Source: Bradyrhizobium sp. Ai1a-2
GTDB taxonomy: Bacteria > Pseudomonadota > Alphaproteobacteria > Rhizobiales > Xanthobacteraceae
Assembly (NCBI RefSeq): GCF_000426245.1
Contig: NZ_AUEZ01000058.1
Coordinates: 1 to 56,447 of the forward strand
Length of the DNA stretch: 56,447 nt
Direction: 5' to 3'
In this document: positions 48,339 to 56,447 of the stretch, in pieces
Position numbering within the stretch: position 1 is the stretch's first letter
Layout of the letters: each line of letters opens with the position of its first letter
The notes under the pieces: generated by a model
The model's database searches: none
The model's input: only the letters and a program-made list of their open reading frames with translations
Told to the model about the DNA's origin: nothing
Program-made: the position numbers and the translations under genes

Positions 48339-48472
48339 ACGAGGTCTTTCATTTCAGTGCGTGCAGCGGCTCTTGAGTGTTGCATTTTGGCAACATGCCG
48401 GCTTGGATCCAAAAGGTACTGTTTCGGCGGTTATGAGCTCGCTGGAGATCTTTTCGGATCGTCGTCAACCCT

Positions 48473-48616
48473 TTAAGTCCTTGTCCACGATCTCGGAAGG
48501 GCCTCAGCGGCGTTTGGTGAGCCGGGGGTGACTGCTGCGAGGAGTTCCGCAGTCGCACATTTCCGAGGCTTGCAAGCAGTTTTGGGCCCTCGTTGCGACT
48601 CTCGTCCCTTGGTCAT
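48473..48616 (-). CDS. Small ORF, third in a coupled minus-strand chain
   Basis: A 47-codon frame MTKGRESQRGPKTACKPRKC followed by ATAELLAAVTPGSPNAAEAL. Its ATG overlaps the stop of the 49-codon ORF upstream (ATGA). Highly basic; no family recognised. May be truncated. Confidence 0.35.
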   Translation of the reverse strand: MTKGRESQRGPKTACKPRKCATAELLAAVTPGSPNAAEALPRSWTRT

Positions 48617-48762
48617 GGTTTCTTTCTGATCAGCACATGCTGGGGTACGTATTCGGCGGCGTGAAGCAGAACTTTAATCGGCTTCTTGGGCTTACGCCTG
48701 ACCATCCGCGCGGCCTGTTTGGCTCCGGTGAGTTCTCGCGACAATGAGTTGTGCGGGTTCAT
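48613..48762 (-). CDS. Small basic ORF, second in a coupled chain
   Basis: A 49-codon frame MNPHNSLSRELTGAKQAARM and VRRKPKKPIKVLLHAAEYVP. It overlaps the preceding frame and the following ORF by ATGA at both ends. Two such overlaps in a row are unlikely by chance and suggest real translation. Function unknown. Confidence 0.45.
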   Translation of the reverse strand: MNPHNSLSRELTGAKQAARMVRRKPKKPIKVLLHAAEYVPQHVLIRKKP

Positions 48763-48893
48763 ACCGGCACCCTGGCGCTCTGCTTCTTCATGGTCTCCCC
48801 CTCCTTGGACACCACAAGCTCATAGAAATTGAACGACTCGATGCCGCGCGTGATCTTGGTATCAAAGATCACGATCTGGACAGCTTGAACTCC
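48759..48893 (-). pseudogene. C-terminal fragment or leader, first in the coupled chain
   Basis: The frame after the TAG at 48894-48896 reads IVIFDTKITRGIESFNFYEL and VVSKEGETMKKQSARVPV, then stops inside the ATGA of the next ORF. It looks like the end of a larger protein. Alternatively, translation starts at the internal ATG, which has a very strong AAGGAGGGGG site and would make a 10-residue leader peptide. Confidence 0.4.
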
Positions 48894-49061
48894 CTAATCT
48901 CACAAAGATATTTCGGCCTTTCGGAACATCGTGTTGAATTGGCTAGATCTAGATCAGTTAAACTCGGATTACCGTGTTGAAGCTTGGGGTCTGGAACGGA
49001 CTGTCGGCCGAACGCCTCGGCGTCAATGCTCTCAAGTCGATAGAGGTGGGCGCTTTCAGCA

Positions 49062-49592
49062 ATGACGGTGGTCACGGAATTCAGGAGAGCGGCAGACTTT
49101 TGGACAGGAATGGTCGAACCCGATTACGCGGAATGCGTAGCCCGTCCGGCTGATCTTCGTGCCGCTTTTCATGCCGCGATTTCGCTTTTTCACATGCACG
49201 ATTGGATGTGGCGGACACACGAAAGCACAGTCAGCGCGAATTTCACCCTTATCGACGGCAACGGTCGCCAAGTCAGAGTGCATGATGCAGCATCTTTCGC
49301 AAGTTCGCTGGAACAGCAATGCGAAGATTTCGGTCGAATTCGTAGTATTGCGAACGCAGCTAAACACCTTGAATTAAGGGATATTAGGCCCGTTCCTAAT
49401 GCCGCCAGCCATGCGGCAAATACCGCTGTCCAGACAACTGGATGGGGACAAGGCGGCTTTGGCAAAGGCTCCTATGGCGGCGCACCTCGGGTCATGCTTG
49501 CCGGGCCGAACGGAAACGACATGGAGTTTTCTGATGTAGCCAAGGGCGTGTACGACATGTGGGGCAAACTTCGGATCGACTACGGCTGGTGA
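49062..49592 (+). CDS. Hypothetical protein, helical N-terminus and Gly-rich segment
   Basis: A 176-residue protein. The N-terminal 110 residues look helical, ending in FGRIRSIANAAKHLELRDI, where an arginine and a Lys-His pair recall HEPN-like or DUF4145-type helices without a proper RxxxxH spacing. A glycine-rich stretch WGQGGFGKGSYGGAP follows. I do not recognise the family. It stands alone between the coupled minus-strand chain and the protease gene. Confidence 0.6.
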   Translation: MTVVTEFRRAADFWTGMVEPDYAECVARPADLRAAFHAAISLFHMHDWMWRTHESTVSANFTLIDGNGRQVRVHDAASFASSLEQQCEDFGRIRSIANAAKHLELRDIRPVPNAASHAANTAVQTTGWGQGGFGKGSYGGAPRVMLAGPNGNDMEFSDVAKGVYDMWGKLRIDYGW

Positions 49593-49906
49593 TCTCGCCC
49601 AAGCCGTGGCGCCCTGATCTCCGCGTCGATCTCGGTAGCCTCGTCGAATGCGGCAGCCGGGCAGCGACGGCACGGCAGCATGCCAGCGCAAACCGCCCGC
49701 TAGACTAGGTGCGTAGTCATGAATCTTCGTCAATGTCCGCTTCGATCCGATACCAACCGCCTTCGTGCAACCGCAGCAAAGGTCGCGATGGGCCATTACC
49801 GGACAGTCGCCCGCCAACTCGTTACTCGTACATAGCTCTGGAAGCGGACGCCGCAAAAATGCATATTGGCTCTCTACCGCTTCCTATTCTTTTCGTTACG
49901 ATCTGA
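49593..49906. other. Gap with no supported gene
   Basis: Nothing recognisable. It lies between the convergent hypothetical and protease genes. Confidence 0.4.
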
Positions 49907-50692
49907 TCAGGCTGGGCGGAATACCGTGTCGATAAAGGCGCACACAACGCTGGCTCTCACGATTGCAAAAGAGCCCAGTCCACCTCGGACGATGATGCCA
50001 GCGAAATAAGCGTGTGGTTTCCCGCGCTCAAGCCGGATAACGAACGCCGAACCACCACTCATACCGTCAGGATGCTTCTTAAGAGGCCGCACGACACGAA
50101 CGGTGAGCAGTGCATCGTCGCTCGGCTGCGAATGAGGCTGGCAGACGATTTGACGACGAACGAGACCAAGATGATTATTTTCGTATATATCATAGTTTTG
50201 CTCTTCTGCGGGATAACCGCTCAGCAGCATCGCTATGATGCCAGCATCCCCCACAACGACTTCGGGCGGCACTCTCGACAGATTGAAGAAGTGCTTCTTT
50301 AGTTCAGGTCTGTCTTTGCAAGGCTCTGTAAAATCGAAGGCAACAAGGTCGTGAGCATCTGTCTCAGGGTGAGGGGGAAAACCCCGGTATCCCCCGGAGG
50401 TTATGATATGGCTTCCAGAGTCAGTCAGCATCGCTACTTGCGTTGGTTCGTTTCCGCGGAGCTGATGTTGAGTCGTGAGCAGAATTTCTCGGCCACCGCG
50501 ACAAACCGCTGTCGCGGAGCCAATAAGCGAAACCTTAAATGTCTCGTCGCTGTTGTTGACCATGAGGTTAACGGCATGGCGCGCGAGAGTGTTCTCAATC
50601 TCGCGACCGGGAATAATTAAGCCGTTGACATCAACGCCATGGCCAGCGAATTGGTCAAGGATGGTGACGTCGGCGTGGTTGATGCGTTCCAA
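49907..50692 (-). CDS. Trypsin-like serine protease domain protein
   Basis: A 261-residue protein with a chymotrypsin-type triad: His76 in ILLTTQHQL, Asp115 in DAHDLVAFDF and Ser212 in DGMSGGSAFVI. No signal peptide is visible, so it is probably cytoplasmic, as in stand-alone proteases of defence islands. The start is a TTG at 50692, the first possible codon after an in-frame TGA, with only a weak GAG upstream. A shorter form from an internal start would still contain the triad. No partner gene is adjacent on the same strand. Confidence 0.78.
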   Translation of the reverse strand: MERINHADVTILDQFAGHGVDVNGLIIPGREIENTLARHAVNLMVNNSDETFKVSLIGSATAVCRGGREILLTTQHQLRGNEPTQVAMLTDSGSHIITSGGYRGFPPHPETDAHDLVAFDFTEPCKDRPELKKHFFNLSRVPPEVVVGDAGIIAMLLSGYPAEEQNYDIYENNHLGLVRRQIVCQPHSQPSDDALLTVRVVRPLKKHPDGMSGGSAFVIRLERGKPHAYFAGIIVRGGLGSFAIVRASVVCAFIDTVFRPA

Positions 50693-51170
50693 GTTATCTA
50701 CTCACGGATAATGTCATTGGCTTTGAGCTTGTCGCTTATTTCCATATCGAGAGACGGCTGGCCGGTTCACGCCACGATGATGAAATAGCCCACAACTTGC
50801 AGCTTTCTACGGTATCCACCGACCTTGCCGCAATACCAAGAGACCCCTCCGACGGGTCATCTCTCTCATTCATTCGGGCAATTGATTTCGAAAGGAAAAT
50901 GCAGGCCCACCAAATGATTCTCAAGCGTGCCCTACTTGACCGGACGCACGGTCAACACAACATCGAGCGGCATGCACGGCTACAATACCTGTCCGCCATG
51001 CCTCGGCCTTGCATCCGACCCGAACGGCATTGCCATGCTCTACAACGACGTGCATGTGAACGTCGCCGGCATGTGACGCCGGGCGAATAGTAGAAGTTGA
51101 AGGCACGATACACTACTAGCGGAACGCTTGGCACCTGCTATGGTCGAGGACGATTCGCGGGGAGGTTGTC
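50693..51170. other. Divergent gap with no supported gene
   Basis: Separates the minus-strand protease from the plus-strand GIY-YIG gene. No frame or repeat stands out. Confidence 0.4.
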
Positions 51171-51776
51171 GTGGAGGACGAACTCACAAAAGAAGAGCTG
51201 GCGTTCTTGGCCAGTCAGGGCTTAGGCGCAGCTGATGTGTTTGACGCCCGTTACTATTCTCAAGCGACATGGTTTCGCCTGATTAAAGAGGCCGGAAAGA
51301 CTGTGGCGCTGGGCAGCCCATGTCGGAAAGGAAGACACCGGCTCCGATCACGCAAAGGCCATTGCGTTCAATGCGACACCAAGGTTCTGGCTTTCGCCGG
51401 TCGCTACGACCTCAAGCAATACTTATACATCGCCGGTTCTCTGAGAGCCCGCCTCATCAAAATCGGCGTGTGCAGGGATCTAGGGCAACGCATCCGCCAG
51501 ATTTGCGCCGAGCGTCATGGAGATGCTCGTGATTGGGAAGTCATCTACGCCGTAAAAATCGAACGAGCGGGAGAAATTGAGGAACGAGTTCTCGCCAGAT
51601 TGGGGCGCTATGCCATCGATTCTCAATATTGGAAAAACGGATTCCTTCAACAGTCGACCGAGCTTCGCCGCTGCTCTATAAGCTTGGCCCTTAAAGCTAT
51701 GAGCGCCGAGATTGAGGGTAAGGATTACGACACCGCGACAGACTGGCGCGACAAATCCGCATACGAGTTTGACTGA
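51171..51776 (+). CDS. GIY-YIG (T5orf172/Mug113-like) protein
   Basis: A 201-residue protein. A zinc-ribbon-like part CRKGRHRLRSRKGHCVQC comes first. It is followed by YLYIAGSLRARLIKIGVCRD and LGQRIRQI, matching the T5orf172 branch of the GIY-YIG nuclease fold, and WEVIYAVKIERAGEIEERVL with the expected glutamate later. The usual tyrosine-glycine pair is degenerate (YIAGS), so nuclease activity is uncertain. The start is a GTG with GGGGAGG 6 bases upstream. Confidence 0.75.
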   Translation: MEDELTKEELAFLASQGLGAADVFDARYYSQATWFRLIKEAGKTVALGSPCRKGRHRLRSRKGHCVQCDTKVLAFAGRYDLKQYLYIAGSLRARLIKIGVCRDLGQRIRQICAERHGDARDWEVIYAVKIERAGEIEERVLARLGRYAIDSQYWKNGFLQQSTELRRCSISLALKAMSAEIEGKDYDTATDWRDKSAYEFD

Positions 51777-51951
51777 TTGCCTGCAGGCGTAGTTCTTGCC
51801 GTAGTTTTTGGAGCTTTTAATCTCCCGCCTGAGCACACCGCGCCGATGAGGTTTGCCCCGTCTTGCTGGGCGGTCTCGGCACCAATTGTTCACGACATGA
51901 AACCCTGACGACGGCCTGACATCCGTCTGGTCCCGAACGCAGAAACCGCTT

Positions 51952-52527
51952 ATGGCTCGCAGAACAGCGCATACGTCCGAACAGATCACCTCCGCGGTGA
52001 AAGAAATCCAAGAGCAGACCGATCGTGGCTCCGCGATCGTTGGTGCTGCATTGATGGAAGAAATGCTTTCCGTTGTGCTGCAGAAGCGCATGTCGGAGAT
52101 GAACAAGAAGCACTATGAAACATTCTTTGGTCAAAACGGGCCGGGCAGCACCCTTAGCAACAAGATTGAGCTTTTTTACGCTTTAGGTCTATGCAACGAT
52201 TCGCTCTATAAAGCGATGCACGACATCCGAGCAATTCGAAACAAGTTCGCACACCGGATCGAGCCGCTGACTTTCAATGATCCTTCTATCGCGGACCTCG
52301 TTGATCAGCTGTCGTCGGCCGGTTTCGATTTATCGAACAGAAGGCAGAAATTTATCGCCCTCATCAGCATCATCTTGTCGCTGATCTACGCAACAGGAGC
52401 AGATGATATTCGCGTCAAGTTTATCGGGGAAACTCACTCGGAGCTTTATATCGACGTACTCAAACGATTCTTCCCTGAGCACGCGAGCACTTTTGATCAA
52501 GTTTGGAAGCATTACAACAAAGATTAG
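51952..52527 (+). CDS. MltR-like / HEPN-type helical protein
   Basis: A 191-residue protein resembling the MltR (mannitol repressor-like) and DUF4145 helical families: TDRGSAIVGAALMEEMLSVV, then GSTLSNKIELFYALGL and IRAIRNKFAHRIEPLTFND. The RNxxxH-type pattern (RNKFAH) is that of HEPN RNases. In accessory regions such proteins are more often RNase toxins or sensors than metabolic repressors. It lies 175 bases after the GIY-YIG gene and 187 before the SIR2 fusion, all on the plus strand. Confidence 0.78.
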   Translation: MARRTAHTSEQITSAVKEIQEQTDRGSAIVGAALMEEMLSVVLQKRMSEMNKKHYETFFGQNGPGSTLSNKIELFYALGLCNDSLYKAMHDIRAIRNKFAHRIEPLTFNDPSIADLVDQLSSAGFDLSNRRQKFIALISIILSLIYATGADDIRVKFIGETHSELYIDVLKRFFPEHASTFDQVWKHYNKD

Positions 52528-52714
52528 CTGCCATCTCGACAAACAAATTCGGCCGTCTCCATGATGGCGTCCATTGATACGAAGCCCCTAGGGAATACGC
52601 GGGCACATCAGCAGACACCGCGCGATAGTTGCGCACTCTGAATTGTGGAGCATTTACAGCTGAGATAAGAAGGGTGTCTCAATGCCCTTGATTGAAGCAT
52701 GACTTTATCGCCTT

Positions 52715-54391
52715 ATGGGAAACCTTCTTACGGAAAGAAACCCTGAGTTATACGTGGCGACAAAGTATCTCGTGCATTTCCCGAAGCCTCTTCTAGAAGA
52801 CTTGGTGAGGGGCCGTTGGCTGCCCGTCGTTGGAGCGGGCATGTCGTTGAACGCTAAGCTGCCTCCGCCTGCTAAAATGCCGCTGTGGCATGAGTTGGGG
52901 AAGAGCTTCGCTGACGAACTTCAGGACTATTCGCCAACGAGCGTCCTTGACGGTATCTCTGCTTATGAACACGAGTTCGGGAGGGCCAGACTCATCGAAC
53001 GGCTCGTCGAATTATTGCATCTTGATCGAGTTCAGCCGGGCCCGGCGCACAAGGAGTTTTGCAGCCTTCCGTTCGATATTGTCTGCACGACTAACTTCGA
53101 TTTCCTGCTCGAAAAGCAATACGACCTAGACCGGCAAGACAACCGCACTGTTCACCCCGTAGTGGATGAAGATCAGCTCTCCATCAACGTCGGAGCAACG
53201 GGCACGCTCCTGCTCAAATTGCACGGGGATGTCCGGCATCCCAAGCGACTAGTGGTGACTGAAGCCGATTACGACGGCTTTCTTACTAACTACCCGCTGA
53301 TTGCAACCTATCTCTCTAACCTGCTGATCACCAAGACGGCGGTGTTCATTGGGTACAGCCTCGATGACCCCGACTTTCGTCAAATCTGGCACGTGGTTGC
53401 CAGCCGTCTGGGCAAGGCTCGCCGTATGGCTTACGCTATCATAGTAGGCGCCAAACTAGGCGACATTGCTCGCTTTGAACGCCGCGGGGTCAAGGTCATC
53501 AACTTGCCGGGCACGCGCGAGCGTTACGGAGCCGTGCTTGCCGAAGCTTTCGCCGAACTGCGCGAATACCGCCGCGAGCATGCTGGCACGACACTAAAGG
53601 CAACAGAGGAAAAACCGCTCGAGCAATTCTTGCTCCCCCGTGATGCCATGACGCGGCTTTGTCTATTCGCTACACCGCTAGATGTTCTGCCTTTCTATCG
53701 GGAGAACATTTTTCCGCTCGCGGAGGCCGCGGGCTTCGTTCCGGTTACAGCTGCCGACGTAGTAAACCTTGGCGACAGCACTAGCGCGAAGATTGATACG
53801 CTTATCGATCGTGCTGTCGTGATAGTCGTGGATGCCACCTCGCGGAACACCCAGCTTGAACTGGGGTTGGCGATTTCACGCGCGCAGGAAGCAGAAGTCC
53901 GCCCTAATCGCCGACGACTAGAAGTGATAATAGTGGCTACTGAGTTTGCGCAAATCCCGATCGCCCCGATCGAGTTCTGGCACTTTGTCGAGCGCCCTGC
54001 GGTCCCGTCGGAAGACAGTGCTTTTGTTTGGGAAGTCGCGCAGCACCTTCAGAACCTAGCAGGTGAAATGGGGTTTGCTCAACGCTTAGAACCGCGCCGG
54101 CTTCTTGACGCTAAAGAATACCGCGCGGCCGTTATATCGGCGATGACGCTGCTCGAAACAGACCTGCGCCAGCGGTTGAACAAGGCCCCTCGCGATACGG
54201 TACGAAGACCGATGTCGATGCGTCAGCTTTTGGAGCTCGCAAGAGAGCAAGGTTTGGTAGACTTAGTCGACGGTGACCTGTCCCAATGGACAAAATTGAG
54301 GAACGATGCGGTGCATACGGGTCGAACGGTCACACGCAACGAGGCGAAGCTCGTGGTTGAGGGAGTCGAACGCATTGTCGGTCTCGACTAA
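52715..54391 (+). CDS. SIR2 / deoxyribosyltransferase-like / HEPN fusion protein
   Basis: A 558-residue three-domain protein. Residues 30-285 are a SIR2-like NADase: VVGAGMS (38-44), CTTNFDFLL (124-132), the catalytic H170 in KLHGD, and FIGYSLDDPDF (211-221). Residues about 312-450 are a Rossmann-like domain in which VIVVDATSRNTQLELGLAI carries E382 at the place of the catalytic glutamate of nucleoside deoxyribosyltransferases and TIR-like relatives. Residues 460-558 are helical with R529-N-x3-H534 (RNDAVH), the HEPN signature. All three active sites look intact. An NAD-sensing or NAD-depleting defence protein with an RNase arm is the likely role, by inference. Confidence 0.85.
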   Translation: MGNLLTERNPELYVATKYLVHFPKPLLEDLVRGRWLPVVGAGMSLNAKLPPPAKMPLWHELGKSFADELQDYSPTSVLDGISAYEHEFGRARLIERLVELLHLDRVQPGPAHKEFCSLPFDIVCTTNFDFLLEKQYDLDRQDNRTVHPVVDEDQLSINVGATGTLLLKLHGDVRHPKRLVVTEADYDGFLTNYPLIATYLSNLLITKTAVFIGYSLDDPDFRQIWHVVASRLGKARRMAYAIIVGAKLGDIARFERRGVKVINLPGTRERYGAVLAEAFAELREYRREHAGTTLKATEEKPLEQFLLPRDAMTRLCLFATPLDVLPFYRENIFPLAEAAGFVPVTAADVVNLGDSTSAKIDTLIDRAVVIVVDATSRNTQLELGLAISRAQEAEVRPNRRRLEVIIVATEFAQIPIAPIEFWHFVERPAVPSEDSAFVWEVAQHLQNLAGEMGFAQRLEPRRLLDAKEYRAAVISAMTLLETDLRQRLNKAPRDTVRRPMSMRQLLELAREQGLVDLVDGDLSQWTKLRNDAVHTGRTVTRNEAKLVVEGVERIVGLD

Positions 54392-54743
54392 CCTTGATGG
54401 CTCCAACCCGCCACTGATTTTCTCTGGCGGGAAGAATATTGCTGCTTTCTCGGCAAAGTCAGCTATGGGTCAAAAGCGCTGCTTGGTGGTTAATCAGTCA
54501 CTTCCGATTTACCCCGATAAGAAGACCGATTTCAGAACCCGCGCGGGCTTCGCGTTGGGGCCATTCGCGTCGATTTGGCCGCGCGTCGACCATTTCCGGT
54601 CCCCCCCTGAAAGCCGACATGAGGACAGGCGTTCGTTCGTTTACGCCGGCCATAAGTGTCCGTGCAGTTTTTAGACTTACGGTGTGGATGGGCGGACATG
54701 AGCCTGCTACGCTGACTCCGTTCGGGAAGCGGAGGGAAGGAAA
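54392..54743. other. Gap with no supported gene
   Basis: No recognised frame. An open frame resembling repeated Bradyrhizobium junk translations crosses it but has no domain. Confidence 0.4.
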
Positions 54744-55595
54744 ATGGTTACACGAGCCAAAGCATGTCTCGGTGTAGCAGTGTTCGTTGCATACCTTTCC
54801 ACCAACGCCGCCACCTTGGCGGGAGAATTGGTCAGGTTCGAAGGTGCTCCCGTTCACGTCGGCCAACTCCAGCAGCGCCTGGCGCGCGAACGTGGCGAAA
54901 CGCCGAAAGCAGCGTCTGAAACGATTGAGGGTTACCTGTCGAAACCTGAGGGCGACGGCCCATTTTCCGCCATTGTGTATCTCCACGGATGCGATGGACT
55001 TTCGGAAGACGCCCGAACGTACAACGCGCGGGGCTATGTGTCGCTTATGCTGGATAGCTTTGCGACCCGTGGCATCAAGAACGCCTGCACCCAGGTGACG
55101 CCGGGCCTGCTGCTTACCCGCCAAGGTGATGCTTTAGGCGCGCTATCCTATCTTTCCAATCTTCCCTTCGTCGATTCTCAACGTATCGCGGTTATTGGAT
55201 ATTCGCAGGGTGCAATGGTTGCGCTGCAGTTGGCGTCGAACCATCAGGCGGAAATCTTTGACGTCCCCCCGGATCGAAAGTTCAAGGCCGCCGTGGCCTA
55301 CTACCCGCTTTGCGGCGTTGCCTCCGAGGAACTCATCGTTCCTGCATTGATCATGATCGGCGAACTCGACGACTGGACGCCCGCGACGGACTGCGAGCGG
55401 TGGATGAAGCGGCGGGCCGACAGGGGAGCACCCGTAAAATTGATCGTCTATCCCGGTGCCTATCACGCCTTTAATTCCCCCGCCTTCGCCCATGGCAGGG
55501 AATATCTCGGACATTGGCTCAAATATGATCCCGCCGCGGCCGCCCAGTCAGTCCAGGAGATGCGGAGTTTCCTCGCTGCTCAATTTTCCCATTGA
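54744..55595 (+). CDS. Secreted dienelactone hydrolase family protein
   Basis: A 283-residue alpha/beta hydrolase. The N-terminus has a signal peptide (VTRAKACLGVAVFVAYLSTN, cleavage near TLAG). The triad is visible: Ser in IGYSQGAMVAL, Asp in GELDDWTP and His in YPGAYHAFNSP. A disulfide may link CDG and NACTQ. The family hydrolyses lactones and esters; here the product is likely periplasmic. GGAGGGAAGG precedes the ATG. It looks like ordinary metabolism, not defence. Confidence 0.88.
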   Translation: MVTRAKACLGVAVFVAYLSTNAATLAGELVRFEGAPVHVGQLQQRLARERGETPKAASETIEGYLSKPEGDGPFSAIVYLHGCDGLSEDARTYNARGYVSLMLDSFATRGIKNACTQVTPGLLLTRQGDALGALSYLSNLPFVDSQRIAVIGYSQGAMVALQLASNHQAEIFDVPPDRKFKAAVAYYPLCGVASEELIVPALIMIGELDDWTPATDCERWMKRRADRGAPVKLIVYPGAYHAFNSPAFAHGREYLGHWLKYDPAAAAQSVQEMRSFLAAQFSH

Positions 55596-55739
55596 GTGAC
55601 GGCGAAGCGAGTGCGCGGCATCGGCATCACGCATCGTCCGCTTCGGGTCATTTTCGACGGATTCGGCGGTGGTCGTCGGTTGGTTGATGTCAGCTTCTGC
55701 CCACAAGCGCCGAACCAGGGTCAGCAGCGTTGCGTTCGG

Positions 55740-56175
55740 CCAGCCCCCGGTGATTCAAACTCCCCAAACTGGGGGCCCGAATCATGCGCTACGAACTCGC
55801 CGACTATGAATGGGTCGCCATCAAGCCCATGCTGCAGAACAAGCCGCGCGGCGTTCCTCGGGTAAACGACCGTCGTGTTCTCAATGGCATCTTCTGGGTC
55901 TTGCGATCCGGAGCTCCCTGGCGTGATCTGCCCGCGACATTTGGTCCATACACCACGTGCTATAACCGCTTCGTTTGCTGGGGCGGTAGTGTCTGGGGCC
56001 GCATCATAGACACACTTGCCGCTGCTCATGATGCCGCTGTCCAGATGATCGACACCTCCATTGTCCGCGTGCATCAGCATGGAGCCTGCATCACAAGGAA
56101 CCAGCATCAATCGATGGGAAGGTCGCGGCGGCTTGACCGTAAGCGCGAATTTCTCCGCACCTTTTGCTTTTGAGT
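55740..56175 (+). mobile_element. IS5-family element, truncated
   Basis: The frame 55784-56173 encodes MRYELADYEWVAIKPMLQNK, then RGVPRVNDRRVLNGIFWVLR, SGAPWRDLPATFGPYTTCYN and IDTSIVRVHQHGACI, the N-terminal half of an IS5-type DDE transposase with its first aspartate (IDTS). After MGRSR a one-base loss changes the frame and the sequence ends, so the catalytic half is missing. The left end region GGTGATTCAAACTCCCCAAA looks like the IS5 inverted repeat. Confidence 0.85.
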
Positions 56176-56189
56176 GCTCTGATGCATGA

Positions 56190-56215
56190 GGTGTCCACCA
56201 AAATAGGTGGACACC
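56190..56215. repeat. Perfect hairpin before IS66-type tnpA
   Basis: GGTGTCCACC / GGTGGACACC with a 6-base AAAATA loop, 5 bases before the first codon of the following ORF. It could be an element end or a translation-controlling hairpin. Confidence 0.6.
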
Positions 56216-56220
56216 TTGTG

Positions 56221-56447
56221 ATGAGCGACGATGATCAGAAACTGCGGGTCAGGCTTATTGGCCGGAACGGTCGCCGGCGCTACGAGGCGGCATCGAAAGA
56301 GCGTCTTGTCACGGCCTGCCTTGAGCCTGGGGTTTCGGTATCGAGGCTTGCACTCGAACATGGGGTCAACGCGAACCTCCTTCGGAAGTGGATCAAGAGG
56401 CACACCGCGACCAGGTCGCTGCCGCCGTCCTCACGCCCGGCGTTCAT
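56221..56447 (+). CDS. tnpA: IS66-type accessory protein TnpA, cut by the window edge
   Basis: Starts MSDDDQKLRVRLIGRNGRRR and continues LEPGVSVSRLALEHGVNANL and LRKWIKRHT, a helix-turn-helix typical of IS66 TnpA (OrfA). The frame runs open off the right edge. The remaining IS66 genes (tnpB, tnpC) would lie outside. It sits 46 bases after the end of the IS5 fragment, suggesting IS66 inserted into the IS5 copy or next to it. Confidence 0.8.
   Translation, partial: MSDDDQKLRVRLIGRNGRRRYEAASKERLVTACLEPGVSVSRLALEHGVNANLLRKWIKRHTATRSLPPSSRPAF

Noticed and set aside
48744..48980. 78-residue plus-strand frame
   Set aside because: Antisense to the coupled minus-strand chain, which has better start and overlap evidence.
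16420..56447. CRISPR array
   Set aside because: No regularly spaced direct repeats were seen anywhere in the accessory region.

Overview
The window looks like a Bradyrhizobium-type chromosome (Alphaproteobacteria, Nitrobacteraceae). The evidence is the high-GC core genes, the block murA / DUF2948 / hisD / UPF0262 / LMW phosphatase / maf / yacG / tRNA-Phe, and several families of intergenic palindromic repeats of the kind common in that genus. The genus call is from memory of gene order and repeat style, not from a search.

Layout. (1) 1-3141: a short, visibly AT-richer accessory segment carrying a TIR-domain gene and a coupled polytopic membrane protein, ending at the 3' end of tRNA-Thr(GGT). 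(2) 3142-15642: ordinary core genome with tRNA-Thr, a CNB/thioredoxin-reductase-like flavoprotein, a UBP zinc-finger protein, a haloperoxidase-like hydrolase, a divergent TetR/SDR pair with a clear palindromic operator, the murA-hisD-maf-yacG block and tRNA-Phe(GAA). (3) 15643 to the right edge: a large accessory region that starts directly behind tRNA-Phe with an ImmA/IrrE peptidase lacking its N-terminus. No integrase and no second copy of the tRNA-Phe 3' end is visible, so the right boundary is probably outside the window.

The accessory region is mostly defence-like. 16.9-22.8 kb holds a Ser/Thr kinase-SF1 helicase fusion, a single-HKD PLD-type protein and a HEPN protein in tight order. 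23.2-32.5 kb holds a membrane-anchored TerB protein, a BrxD-like (DUF2791) ATPase, an Lhr/BrxHI-like helicase and a TM0106-type RecB nuclease/DEDD/helicase, without PglZ or a methyltransferase. 41.5-43.3 kb holds a SIR2 protein with an altered active-site motif. 44.3-48.3 kb holds a patatin gene overlapping a nitrilase-fold gene, followed by a 59-codon ORF; I do not recognise this combination. 49.1-54.4 kb holds a trypsin-like protease, a GIY-YIG protein, a MltR-like HEPN protein and a three-part SIR2 / deoxyribosyltransferase-like / HEPN protein. Common themes are NAD-directed domains (TIR, SIR2, a SLOG remnant), HEPN RNases, helicase-nucleases and a lipase.

Between these modules (32.8-41.5 kb) lies a gene graveyard: fragments of an ISL3 transposase, a class-3 lipase, a SLOG protein, an SRAP peptidase, a DUF2971 protein and an M20 amidohydrolase. 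It also contains two intact genes, an old-yellow-enzyme-like reductase and a multidomain peptidoglycan hydrolase. The window ends in a truncated IS5-type transposase abutting the start of an IS66-type tnpA.
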